Origin: Ruminococcus sp.
GTDB taxonomy: Bacteria; Bacillota; Clostridia; Oscillospirales; Acutalibacteraceae
Assembly: GCA_004555265.1 (NCBI GenBank)
Contig: SFIQ01000017.1
Coordinates: forward strand, 13,505-77,504
Direction: 5' to 3'
DNA: 64,000 bases
Shown here: piece after piece, positions 26,047 through 33,788 of the stretch
How the letters are laid out: every line of letters starts with the position of its first letter
How positions within the stretch are numbered: position 1 is the stretch's first letter
The notes under the pieces: generated by a model
What the model saw: the letters and a program-made list of their open reading frames with translations, nothing else
Told to the model about the DNA's origin: nothing
The model's database searches: none
Made by a program: the position numbers and the translations under genes

Positions 26047-26226
26047 ATGGCAAACGTAGTAGTTACACTGAAAAAGAGCCTTATCGGCAGCAAAAAAGAT
26101 CAGATTGCCACCGCCCATGCACTTGGTCTTAAGAAAATCGGGGACAAGGCTACCCAGCCCGACAACCCGCAAACGCAAGGTAAGATTAAGAAGATTGCTC
26201 ATCTTATCGAGGTAACGAAAGCTTAA
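26047..26226 (+). CDS. rpmD: 50S ribosomal protein L30
   Basis: A 59-residue L30, found by reading the gap between rpsE and rplO. It begins MANVVVTLKKSLIGSKKDQI and continues ATAHALGLKKIGDKATQPD, the family pattern. AAGGAGGGG lies 6 nt before the ATG. Its presence completes the standard S5-L30-L15 order. Confidence 0.95.
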   Translation: MANVVVTLKKSLIGSKKDQIATAHALGLKKIGDKATQPDNPQTQGKIKKIAHLIEVTKA

Positions 26227-26238
26227 GGAGGTGCGAAT

Positions 26239-26682
26239 ATGAAATTGCACGAACTGTCTCCCGCGGAAGGCTCCAAAAAGAGCGTAAAGCGCATCGGCAG
26301 AGGCGCCGGCTCCGGTCAGGGCAAAACCGCAGGCAAAGGGCATAAAGGTCAAAAGGCACGCGCAGGCAGAGGCATGCGCCCCGGCTTTGAAGGCGGTCAG
26401 ATGCCGTTGCAAAGACGTATCCCCAAGAGAGGGTTTAACAACATTTTCGCGAAGGAAATCGCCGCAGTGAATGTTTCCGCTCTTGACAAGGCGTTTGAAG
26501 ACGGCGCAACCGTTACGGTTGACGCGCTTATCGAAAAAGGGCTTATTAAAAAGGCGCTGGATGGCGTAAAAGTATTAGGCAATGGCGAAATCAGCAAAAA
26601 GCTTACTGTGCAGGTTAATAGCTTTTCCGATTCGGCAAAGCAGAAAATCGAAGCAGCCGGCGGAAAGGCTGAGGTGATTTGA
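26239..26682 (+). CDS. rplO: 50S ribosomal protein L15
   Basis: A 147-residue L15 with the glycine- and lysine-rich N-terminus (KSVKRIGRGAGSGQGKTAGKGHKGQKAR) and GFEGGQMPLQRRIPKRGF. The start follows AAGGAGGTG. secY begins 2 nt after the stop. Confidence 0.97.
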   Translation: MKLHELSPAEGSKKSVKRIGRGAGSGQGKTAGKGHKGQKARAGRGMRPGFEGGQMPLQRRIPKRGFNNIFAKEIAAVNVSALDKAFEDGATVTVDALIEKGLIKKALDGVKVLGNGEISKKLTVQVNSFSDSAKQKIEAAGGKAEVI

Positions 26683-26684
26683 TA

Positions 26685-28001
26685 ATGTTTCAAACATTTA
26701 TCAACGCTTGGAAAATCGCCGATTTGCGCAAAAAGCTGCTGTATACGGCTTTGATCGTATTGATTTTCCGTATCGGTGCCGCGCTTCCCGTTCCGTTTGT
26801 GGACATTGCGGAAGGTTTGATTACCGATGCAAACGCCAACAACTTTATGACATATCTCAGCATGATGACCGGTGATGCGTTTAACTACGGTACGCTGTTC
26901 GCAATGTCGATTACCCCGTACATCAATGCATCCATTATCATTCAGCTGTTGACTGTCGCAATTCCGCCGCTGGAAAAGCTGGCGAAAGAGGGCGAAGAGG
27001 GCAGAAAGAAAATTTCGGCTATCACCCGCTACACGGCAATTGGTTTGGCGGCACTGCAAAGCACGGCATATTACTTCTATATCCGTGCACAGGGCTATCT
27101 CACCGTAGCCGCCACCGGTGCAAAATACACCGGCTTCTGGGCAGTGTTCCAGGCATTGGTCATTATTCTTTGCTATACCGCGGGTGCCGCACTGTTGATG
27201 TGGCTCGGCGAGCAGATTAATGACAAGGGCATCGGCAACGGCATTTCGATTATCTTGTTTGCCGGTATCGTTTCCCGTATGCCCACCACGCTGTATTCGC
27301 TTTACACCTATATGGATAAGGGCGGTGCGTATTTCGCGCTCATCCCGATTGCATTCATCAGCATGATTTTGATGATTGCCTACATCGTTTGGATGGACAA
27401 TGCCGAGCGCCGCATTCCCGTGCAGTATGCAAAGCGCGTGGTCGGCCGCAAAATGTACGGCGGGCAGAATACCCACATTCCGATTAAGGTCAATATGTGC
27501 GGCGTTCTTCCCATCATCTTTGCGTCCTCCATTCTTTCCTTACCGCCGACCATTCAAATGTTTGTCACGGTAAAAGAGGGTGGCTTCTGGGAAGGCTTCT
27601 TCAAAATTTTCCAGACGGACCATTGGGCATACGCCTTGATGTATTTTGTACTGATTATCTTCTTTGCCTATTTCTATGCGGCAATTCAGTACAATCCCAT
27701 TGAAATGGCAAACAACATCCGCAGAAACAGCGGTGCGATTCCGGGTATCCGTCCCGGCAAGCCCACTTCTGACTATATCACAAAGATTTTGTCAAGAATA
27801 ACATTGCTTGGTGCATTGCTGATTTCGGTTGTCGCGCTGTTCCCGATTCTGTTCTCGCAGATTACCGCGCTGTTTGACAAGCAGGTCAATCTGTCCTTGG
27901 GCGGCACCTCGATCATCATTATGGTTGGTGTTGCGCTCGAAACCGTGAAACAGCTCGAAAGCCAGATGATGATGCGTCATTACAAGGGCTTCTTAGATTA
28001 A
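26685..28001 (+). CDS. secY: Preprotein translocase subunit SecY
   Basis: A 438-residue polytopic membrane protein forming the Sec channel through which the secreted proteins of this window would be exported. Ten membrane segments can be outlined, and the family segments AMSITPYINASIIIQLL, AERRIPVQYAKRVVG and PIEMANNIRRNSGAIPGIRPGKPT are present. ATG 26685 is chosen because GAGGTGA is 7 nt upstream; an in-frame TTG at 26679 lies too close. Confidence 0.97.
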   Translation: MFQTFINAWKIADLRKKLLYTALIVLIFRIGAALPVPFVDIAEGLITDANANNFMTYLSMMTGDAFNYGTLFAMSITPYINASIIIQLLTVAIPPLEKLAKEGEEGRKKISAITRYTAIGLAALQSTAYYFYIRAQGYLTVAATGAKYTGFWAVFQALVIILCYTAGAALLMWLGEQINDKGIGNGISIILFAGIVSRMPTTLYSLYTYMDKGGAYFALIPIAFISMILMIAYIVWMDNAERRIPVQYAKRVVGRKMYGGQNTHIPIKVNMCGVLPIIFASSILSLPPTIQMFVTVKEGGFWEGFFKIFQTDHWAYALMYFVLIIFFAYFYAAIQYNPIEMANNIRRNSGAIPGIRPGKPTSDYITKILSRITLLGALLISVVALFPILFSQITALFDKQVNLSLGGTSIIIMVGVALETVKQLESQMMMRHYKGFLD

Positions 28002-28019
28002 GCAAAAGGAGGAACCTTT

Positions 28020-28652
28020 ATGAACCTGATTTTACTCGGCGCGCCGGGCGCGGGCAAAGGCACACAGGCTGAAAAAATCTGTGAAAAGCTCTCTATCCCC
28101 GCAATCTCGACGGGCAATATGCTCCGCGAAGCTATGGCAAACGGAACCGAAATGGGGCTTAAAGCGAAATCCTTTATTGATGCCGGCAAACTCGTCCCCG
28201 ACGAGGTTGTCATCGGCATCATCGACGAGAGACTGAAACAGGATGACTGCAAAAACGGCTTCATCCTTGACGGTTTCCCGCGGACCATTCCGCAGGCGGA
28301 GGCGCTCGATGAAATGGGCGTTCGCATTGATAAGGTCATCGACATTGAAGTGCCGGACGAAAAAATCGCTTCGAGACTTTCGGGCAGACGCGTTTGCCTG
28401 AAATGCGGCGCGACCTATCACACCGAGTTTAAAAAGCCGAAAACAGAGGGTATCTGTGACGCTTGCGGCGATACACTCGTCCAAAGAAAGGACGATATGC
28501 CCGAAACCGTGCTCGACCGCTTAAAGACCTATCATGAGCAGACCGAGCCGTTGAAGGGCTACTACGAGAAGAAGGGCATTCTTCGCGTGGTGGAAGGGCA
28601 GGAGGAGGTTGCCGATACAACCGCCCTGACCTTCAAAGCATTGGAGGATTAA
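28020..28652 (+). CDS. adk: Adenylate kinase, zinc-lid form
   Basis: A 210-residue enzyme that converts ATP and AMP to two ADP. The P-loop GAPGAGKGTQ is at residues 7-16, DGFPRT follows, and the LID domain (about residues 126-151) carries two CxxC pairs (CLKC and CDAC) that bind structural zinc as in many Gram-positive enzymes. The start follows AAAGGAGG. Position after secY is the usual Firmicutes arrangement. Confidence 0.97.
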   Translation: MNLILLGAPGAGKGTQAEKICEKLSIPAISTGNMLREAMANGTEMGLKAKSFIDAGKLVPDEVVIGIIDERLKQDDCKNGFILDGFPRTIPQAEALDEMGVRIDKVIDIEVPDEKIASRLSGRRVCLKCGATYHTEFKKPKTEGICDACGDTLVQRKDDMPETVLDRLKTYHEQTEPLKGYYEKKGILRVVEGQEEVADTTALTFKALED

Positions 28653-28654
28653 GC

Positions 28655-29407
28655 ATGATAGTGCTGAAAACCGCCCGAGAAATCGAGCTTATCAGAAAGG
28701 CTTGTATCATTTCGGCGGAGGCATTACAGTTGGCAGGGGAAGCTGTCAAGCCGGGTGTCACCACCTATGAAATTGACAAAATCGCGTACGATTACATCAA
28801 GAAGCAAGGCGCAGAGCCGAACTTCCTGCATTTGTACGGTTTCCCTGCCACGGCATGCATTTCCATAAATGACGAGGTCATTCACGGAATTCCGAGCAAA
28901 AAGCGTGTCATCAAAGAAGGCGACATCGTCAGCATTGACCTTGGCGCCAAGGTGGACGGTTATAACGGCGACAATGCTGCTACTTTCGCCGCAGGGAAAA
29001 TTTCCGACGCGGCGAAGCGGCTGTGCGACACGACCGAGGAGAGCCTGTATAAAGGCATCGAACAGGCGGTCGCAGGCGGCAGAATCGGCGACATAGCCTC
29101 TGCGGTGCAAACGCATTGCGAGGAACGCGGCTACGGCGTTGTGCGCGAATACACAGGGCACGGCGTCGGTGCCAAACTCCACGAAGACCCCAGCGTACCG
29201 AATTTCGGCACACCGGGACGCGGTGTGCGCCTGTTGCCGGGTATGGTGATTGCGATTGAGCCCATGATTACCGAGGGCGACAAAGCAATCCGTCAAATGC
29301 CCGACGGTTGGACTGTAAAAACCCGTGACGGGAAGCTCGCAGCGCATTTTGAGCATACGGTTGCGATTACTGCAAACGGTCCGCAAATTCTGACAAAAAT
29401 CAGATAA
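28655..29407 (+). CDS. map: Methionine aminopeptidase, type I
   Basis: A 250-residue dinuclear metallopeptidase that removes N-terminal methionine from new proteins. The metal ligands appear in order: DLGAKVDGYNGDNAATF, GHGVGAKLHEDPSVPN, IEPMIT and the glutamate in HFEHTVAIT. The start is 2 nt after the adk stop, with GGAGGA inside adk. Confidence 0.97.
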   Translation: MIVLKTAREIELIRKACIISAEALQLAGEAVKPGVTTYEIDKIAYDYIKKQGAEPNFLHLYGFPATACISINDEVIHGIPSKKRVIKEGDIVSIDLGAKVDGYNGDNAATFAAGKISDAAKRLCDTTEESLYKGIEQAVAGGRIGDIASAVQTHCEERGYGVVREYTGHGVGAKLHEDPSVPNFGTPGRGVRLLPGMVIAIEPMITEGDKAIRQMPDGWTVKTRDGKLAAHFEHTVAITANGPQILTKIR

Positions 29408-29419
29408 GGGCGGTTTTGT

Positions 29420-29662
29420 ATGGAATGGGCAATCGGTACGGTTGTGTACGCCTTGTGCGGACGCGACTGCGGCAAAGCAATGTGCGTGGTCGGCAAAAGC
29501 GAAACGCGCGTGTTCGTCTGCGACGGGAAAGAGCGGAAGCTTTCAAAGCCCAAGCCCAAAAACCCGAAGCACATCAGAAAAACCGAGCACACGCTCACAG
29601 AAGCGCAAATGCGGTCTGACCGGGCAATCAAACAAGCGTTAAAGTCTTTTTCGGAGGTTTGA
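29420..29662 (+). CDS. KOW-domain RNA-binding protein (L14e-like)
   Basis: An 80-residue basic protein between map and infA, a position where Firmicutes often encode a KOW-type or L14e-like RNA-binding protein. The N-terminal half (EWAIGTVVYALCGRDCGKAMCVVGKSETRVFVCDGKERKL) has the KOW layout of a G-x-V strand, a turn and a second strand. The C-terminal half is lysine-rich. The ATG follows AAGGGCGG; a ribosomal or translational role is inferred from context. Confidence 0.85.
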   Translation: MEWAIGTVVYALCGRDCGKAMCVVGKSETRVFVCDGKERKLSKPKPKNPKHIRKTEHTLTEAQMRSDRAIKQALKSFSEV

Positions 29663-29666
29663 GTTT

Positions 29667-29885
29667 ATGTCAAAGCAGGATATGATAGAAATTGAAGGTA
29701 CGGTCGTTGAGGCGCTGCCGAACGCACAGTTTCAGGTGGAGCTTGAAAACGGTCACCAAATTTTAGCCCATATTTCCGGTAAGCTGCGTATGAATTTCAT
29801 CCGCATTCTGCCGGGCGACAAAGTGACGGTCGAAATGTCGCCATATGACCTCACGCGCGGGCGCATAACATGGCGAACCAAATAA
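29667..29885 (+). CDS. infA: Translation initiation factor IF-1
   Basis: A 72-residue OB-fold factor that occupies the 30S A site during initiation. SKQDMIEIEGTVVEALPNAQFQVELENGH and the ending SPYDLTRGRITWRTK are standard. The start follows GGAGGTTTGAG, 4 nt after the previous gene. Confidence 0.97.
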   Translation: MSKQDMIEIEGTVVEALPNAQFQVELENGHQILAHISGKLRMNFIRILPGDKVTVEMSPYDLTRGRITWRTK

Positions 29886-29929
29886 GCAACAGGTTTAGTT
29901 CTTGATTTTTAAGAAGGAGGTATTCCCAT

Positions 29930-30043
29930 ATGAAAGTCAGACCTTCTGTCAAAAAAATTTGCGAAAAGTGCAAAATTATTAAACGCAAGGGCAAAGTGAT
30001 GGTCATTTGCGAAAATCCGAAGCACAAACAACGCCAGGGCTGA
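29930..30043 (+). CDS. rpmJ: 50S ribosomal protein L36, zinc-binding form
   Basis: A 37-residue protein read from the gap after infA. It starts MKVRPSVKKICEKCKIIKRK and carries the zinc ligands C11, C14, C27 and H32. AAGGAGGT lies upstream. This is the zinc-containing form. Confidence 0.95.
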   Translation: MKVRPSVKKICEKCKIIKRKGKVMVICENPKHKQRQG

Positions 30044-30062
30044 TCTCCCTGCCGCGCGCTCG

Positions 30063-30095
30063 AATATCGTTGTTAAAGATCTAAACAACGATATT
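30063..30095 (+). promoter_or_regulatory. Perfect 12-bp hairpin between rpmJ and rpsM
   Basis: AATATCGTTGTT at 30063-30074 pairs perfectly with AACAACGATATT at 30084-30095 across a 9-nt loop. No T-run follows, so it is not a classical terminator; it could be an RNA-stability, processing or autoregulatory site in the longest gap of the alpha-operon part. Confidence 0.55.
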
Positions 30096-30160
30096 GCGCT
30101 TTCGCAAACGGAAATTTCAATGGTAAAATTTACCGCATCATAATGGAGGTGCAAAGTTAA

Positions 30161-30529
30161 ATGGCACGTATTTCAGGTGTTGATTTACCGAGAGACAAGA
30201 GAGTCGAAATCGGCCTCACATACATCTACGGTATCGGCAGAAAAACGGCAAGCGACATTATTGCCGCAACCGGTGTAAATCCCGACACGCGTGTAAAGGA
30301 TTTGACCGAAGAAGATGTAGCAAAACTTCGTGAATACATTGAGCACAACGTTAAGGTTGAGGGTGACCTTCGCCGCGACGTCGCGTTCGACATTAAGCGC
30401 TTGATTGAAATCGGCAGCTATCGCGGAACCCGTCACAGAAAGGGTCTTCCCGTTCGCGGCCAGACTTCAAAGAACAACGCGCGTACCCGTAAAGGTCCGA
30501 AGAAGACCATCGCAAATAAGAAGAAATAA
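30161..30529 (+). CDS. rpsM: 30S ribosomal protein S13
   Basis: A 122-residue S13 of the 30S head that contacts P-site tRNA. MARISGVDLPRDKRVEIGLTYIYGIGR and the basic tail GLPVRGQTSKNNARTRKGPKKT are intact. The start follows ATGGAGGTG. Confidence 0.97.
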   Translation: MARISGVDLPRDKRVEIGLTYIYGIGRKTASDIIAATGVNPDTRVKDLTEEDVAKLREYIEHNVKVEGDLRRDVAFDIKRLIEIGSYRGTRHRKGLPVRGQTSKNNARTRKGPKKTIANKKK

Positions 30530-30544
30530 GGGAGGGTGTATTCA

Positions 30545-30943
30545 ATGGCTACCGCAAAAAAAGGCACGGCGACACGCCGTCGCCGTGAACGCAAAAATAT
30601 CGAAAAAGGTGCAGCACATATTCAATCCACCTTCAACAACACCATTGTCACGATTACCGATGTGCAGGGCAATGCCGTTTCGTGGGCGTCTGCCGGCGAA
30701 ATGGGTTTCAGAGGCTCTAAAAAGTCTACGCCGTTCGCAGCGCAGACCGCCGCGGAAACCGCAGCGAAAATTGCAATCGACCACGGTATGAAAACGGTGG
30801 AAGTTTATGTCAAGGGCCCGGGTTCGGGGCGTGAAGCCGCAATCCGTGCGTTGCAGACCGCCGGTTTGGATGTAACGATGATTAAAGATGTTACCCCCAT
30901 TCCCCACAACGGCTGCCGCCCGCCCAAGAGAAGAAGAGTGTAA
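30545..30943 (+). CDS. rpsK: 30S ribosomal protein S11
   Basis: A 132-residue S11 of the 30S platform. THIQSTFNNTIVTITD-like sequence (AHIQSTFNNTIVTITDVQGN) and the ending TPIPHNGCRPPKRRRV are typical. The ATG at 30545 is 9 nt after GGGAGG; an in-frame GTG at 30536 touches that site and is rejected. Confidence 0.97.
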   Translation: MATAKKGTATRRRRERKNIEKGAAHIQSTFNNTIVTITDVQGNAVSWASAGEMGFRGSKKSTPFAAQTAAETAAKIAIDHGMKTVEVYVKGPGSGREAAIRALQTAGLDVTMIKDVTPIPHNGCRPPKRRRV

Positions 30944-30962
30944 GTTTTTGGAGGTGTAATTT

Positions 30963-31589
30963 ATGGCAAGATATACAGGTGCGGTTTGCAAGCTTTGCCG
31001 CCGTGAAGGCAAAAAGCTCTTTTTGAAGGGCGACCGTTGCTACACCGGCAAATGCGCATTTGAACGCCGCAGCTATGCGCCGGGCCAACACGGCCAGGGC
31101 CGCAAAAAGACTTCCGAATACGGGTTGCAGCTTCGTGCGAAGCAGCAGGCTCGCCGTTATTACGGGATTCAGGAAGGGCAGTTCCACAAGTATTTCCTGA
31201 TGGCTGAACGCAAACAGGGTATGACCGGTGAAAACCTGCTTCGCATTTGCGAAAGCAGACTCGATAATGTCGCTTACCTTCTGGGCTGGGCTTCGTCCCG
31301 CGCAGAAGCAAGACAGCTCACCACCCACGGGCACTATCTCGTCAACGGCAAAAAGGTAGACATTCCGTCCTATCTGCTCAAAGCCGGCGATGTGGTTTCG
31401 ATTCGTGAAAAGAGCCGCGACAGCGAAAAAATCAAAGCCGTGCTCGAAGCAAACGCTTCCCGTCCCGTGCCGGAATGGCTCGATAAAAACGGCGACGATT
31501 TGACCGCAAAAATTGTCAAACTGCCCGACAGAGAGCAGATTGAAGTTCCTGTTGAAGAACATCTTATCGTTGAGTTCTATTCTAAATAA
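30963..31589 (+). CDS. rpsD: 30S ribosomal protein S4, zinc-binding form
   Basis: A 208-residue S4 that nucleates 30S assembly and, in other bacteria, represses its own operon. The N-terminus shows the zinc-site cysteines CKLCRREGKKLFLKGDRC followed by KC, and an S4 domain is seen in RLDNVAYLLGWASSRAEARQLTTHGHYLVNG. The start follows TGGAGGTG. Confidence 0.97.
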   Translation: MARYTGAVCKLCRREGKKLFLKGDRCYTGKCAFERRSYAPGQHGQGRKKTSEYGLQLRAKQQARRYYGIQEGQFHKYFLMAERKQGMTGENLLRICESRLDNVAYLLGWASSRAEARQLTTHGHYLVNGKKVDIPSYLLKAGDVVSIREKSRDSEKIKAVLEANASRPVPEWLDKNGDDLTAKIVKLPDREQIEVPVEEHLIVEFYSK

Positions 31590-31688
31590 TCGCATCGGTG
31601 ATTTTCAATCGAATTCTCGATTTATACAGGTACGAATATATGTTTTATTTCGGGCGTTTGCCCGAATCCCACGATAGGAGGGTTTTGA

Positions 31689-32639
31689 ATGATAGGAATT
31701 GATAAGCCCAGCATTGAAGCACTCGATTTGTCCGCGGACGGCACTTACGGTAAATTCACCATGGAACCGCTGGAAAGAGGCTACGGCACCACGCTCGGCA
31801 ACTCCCTGCGCCGCGTGCTTTTGTCCTCTTTGCCGGGGTATGCCATTACTTCGGTGAAAATTGACGGCGTACTCCACGAATTCTCCACCGTTCCCGGTGT
31901 AAAAGAAGATGTGACCGAAATCGTTCTGAATTTGAAAGGGGTTATCCTCAAAATTCAGGGCGACGGTCCGAAAACGCTGTATGTGGAAGCCAGCGGCAAA
32001 TGCGAGGTCACGGCAGGCGACATCAAAACAGATTCCGAGGTTGAAATTCTCAATCCCGACCATTTGATTGCAACGCTTTCCGAGGGTGCAACGCTCAATA
32101 TGGAGCTGACCGCCGACAGAGGCCGCGGCTATGTTTCGGCGGAGCGCAACAAGCAGATGATGCAGCCCGTTATCGGCGTGATTGCAATTGACTCTATCTA
32201 CACCCCTGTGTTGAAGGTGAATTATACGGTCGAAAATACCCGTGTAGGGCAGATTACCGACTTCGACAAATTAACGCTCGAAGCTTGGACGAACGGCACC
32301 ATTTCCGCTAAGGAAGCGGTTTCGCTCGGCGCCAAGATTCTCACTGAACACCTCAACCTCTTTGTTGACCTCTCCGACGAGGCGGGCAACACCGAGGTGA
32401 TGGTCGTGAAAGACGACGACGGCAAAGAAAAAGCACTCGAGATGACCATTGAGGAGCTTGACCTGTCCGTGCGTTCCTTCAACTGCCTGAAACGCGCAGG
32501 CATCAACACGGTGGAAGATTTAATCAGCAAATCAGAGGAAGATATGATGAAGGTGCGCAACCTTGGCAGAAAATCGCTTGAAGAAGTGATTGCCAAGCTT
32601 GAGTCCCTGAACTTCACTCTCCGCAAAGAAGACGAATAA
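31689..32639 (+). CDS. rpoA: DNA-directed RNA polymerase subunit alpha
   Basis: A 316-residue alpha subunit. The N-terminal dimerisation domain includes FTMEPLERGYGTTLGNSLRRVLLSSLPG, and the C-terminal DNA-contact domain (about residues 245-316) has LDLSVRSFNCLKRAGINTVEDL and RNLGRKSLEEVIAKL. The 99-nt gap before it contains a small CGGGCGTTTGCCCG hairpin. The start follows ATAGGAGGG. Confidence 0.97.
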   Translation: MIGIDKPSIEALDLSADGTYGKFTMEPLERGYGTTLGNSLRRVLLSSLPGYAITSVKIDGVLHEFSTVPGVKEDVTEIVLNLKGVILKIQGDGPKTLYVEASGKCEVTAGDIKTDSEVEILNPDHLIATLSEGATLNMELTADRGRGYVSAERNKQMMQPVIGVIAIDSIYTPVLKVNYTVENTRVGQITDFDKLTLEAWTNGTISAKEAVSLGAKILTEHLNLFVDLSDEAGNTEVMVVKDDDGKEKALEMTIEELDLSVRSFNCLKRAGINTVEDLISKSEEDMMKVRNLGRKSLEEVIAKLESLNFTLRKEDE

Positions 32640-32654
32640 GAAGGAGTGATTTAG

Positions 32655-33014
32655 ATGCCCGGAACCAGAAAACTCGGCAGAACTACGGATCACCGTAAAG
32701 CAATGCTCAGAGGTATGGTTACTTATCTGTTGGAAAACGGCAAGGTGGAAACCACCGTTACCAGAGCGAAGGAAGTTCGCTCCATGGCAGAAAAGATGAT
32801 TACCATCGCTAAGGACAACACCCTGCACGCAAAGCGTCAGGTGTTCGCATATGTCACGAAAGATGATGTTGTGAAGAAACTGTTCGACGAAATCGCGCCC
32901 AAATATGCAGGCGTGAACGGCGGTTACACTCGCATCATCAAAACCGGCACTCGCCGCGGTGATGCCGCAGAAATGTGCATCATTGAATTGGTCGAGCCGA
33001 AGAAAGCGGAATAA
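32655..33014 (+). CDS. rplQ: 50S ribosomal protein L17
   Basis: A 119-residue L17 near the tunnel exit, with TRKLGRTTDHRKAMLRGMVTYLLENGKVETTVTRAKE at the N-terminus. The start follows AAGGAGTG. It is the last gene of the ribosomal operon and is followed by a strong terminator. Confidence 0.97.
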   Translation: MPGTRKLGRTTDHRKAMLRGMVTYLLENGKVETTVTRAKEVRSMAEKMITIAKDNTLHAKRQVFAYVTKDDVVKKLFDEIAPKYAGVNGGYTRIIKTGTRRGDAAEMCIIELVEPKKAE

Positions 33015-33035
33015 TCTTCGCAAAAAAACAGCAAC

Positions 33036-33067
33036 CCGCGCAAGGATTTTCTTGCGCGGTTTTTTTT
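33036..33067 (+). terminator. Rho-independent terminator of the ribosomal operon
   Basis: A perfect 9-bp stem CCGCGCAAG / CTTGCGCGG with a 6-nt loop is followed by eight T residues. Confidence 0.93.
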
Positions 33068-33079
33068 GCTTGCAATTCA

Positions 33080-33110
33080 AAATCGGCGCCTTGCAAAAAG
33101 CAAGGCGCCG
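33080..33110 (-). terminator. Terminator of the minus-strand zinc-ribbon protein gene
   Basis: An 11-bp perfect stem CGGCGCCTTGC / GCAAGGCGCCG (33084-33094 with 33100-33110) is followed on the minus strand by a short ATTTT tail. It lies 25 bp beyond the minus-strand stop codon. Confidence 0.7.
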
Positions 33111-33134
33111 AAAGCGTGCAGTTTTCAAAATTAC

Positions 33135-33623
33135 TTAATAGTAGTAGCCGGAATCCATTGTGGCTATGCCGAGAAAGAATAAGAAAAATACACAAATGTA
33201 CAACAAAACAAGGCTTACAATGCTGATAATACCGAGCACTTTTGCAGTTTTGTTTTTGCTGATTGCCTCTGCATAATTTCCTTTGTTGAAATCTGATTGT
33301 GCCAAAGCACCGAAAATTGTACCAATGATACTGAACAGATTTGTAAACCCACTGAGCACCAGGAATACAATGTTGACAATCAGCCAAGTCAAAGCCGGTT
33401 TTTCCGGCGGAACACCATAGGGCTGCTGCGGCGGGTAGCCATAGGGCGGCTGTTGCGGCGCATAGCCGTAAGGCTGCTGCGGTGCGCCGTAAGGTGCCTG
33501 TTGTTGGTTGTCATACGGATTGACGGGTGGTGTTTGCGGCTGTGCCGCTTGTACGGGTGCGTTGCAGTTCGGGCAGAAAAGCGCCCCGTCTGCTAAGGCC
33601 TGCCCACAGTTTTTACAGAACAT
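33135..33623 (-). CDS. Zinc-ribbon membrane protein with Pro/Tyr/Gln-rich linker and CD225/dispanin-like domain
   Basis: A 162-residue protein with three parts: an N-terminal zinc ribbon (C3, C6, C17, C20), a linker at 24-72 made of PYG/PQQ repeats, and two membrane segments at about 78-107 and 129-154. The segment between and around the membrane helices (W80, then GNYAEAISKNKTAK) resembles the CD225/dispanin pattern of a G-[DN]-Y-x-x-A loop followed by a second helix. The function of bacterial members is not established. The gene is monocistronic, with a promoter at 33653-33681 and an AAAGGGGGA ribosome-binding site. Confidence 0.7.
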   Translation of the reverse strand: MFCKNCGQALADGALFCPNCNAPVQAAQPQTPPVNPYDNQQQAPYGAPQQPYGYAPQQPPYGYPPQQPYGVPPEKPALTWLIVNIVFLVLSGFTNLFSIIGTIFGALAQSDFNKGNYAEAISKNKTAKVLGIISIVSLVLLYICVFFLFFLGIATMDSGYYY

Positions 33624-33652
33624 AAAATAATCCCCCTTTATTACTTATCGAC

Positions 33653-33681
33653 ATCATAGCATACAAAACAAGAAAATACAA
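33653..33681 (-). promoter_or_regulatory. Promoter of the minus-strand zinc-ribbon protein
   Basis: On the minus strand TTGTAT (33681-33676) and TATGAT (33658-33653) are spaced by 17 bp, 30 bp before the start codon. Confidence 0.65.
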
Positions 33682-33724
33682 TCTTTTTTTAAGACGCAAA
33701 ACCAATGGATTTCGCCTTGTTTTC

Positions 33725-33753
33725 TTGCATTTTGCGGATTTCCCTGTTACAAT
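33725..33753 (+). promoter_or_regulatory. Promoter of the aldo/keto reductase
   Basis: TTGCAT at 33725-33730 and TACAAT at 33748-33753 have 17-bp spacing and lie 36 bp before the start codon, divergent from the preceding promoter. Confidence 0.7.
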
Positions 33754-33788
33754 AAAAATGAAAAAAACAGGAAGTGAGGCAGTTTACT

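Noticed and set aside
26679..26684. TTG start for secY
   Set aside because: It lies 1 nt from the ribosome-binding site, whereas the ATG at 26685 has proper spacing.
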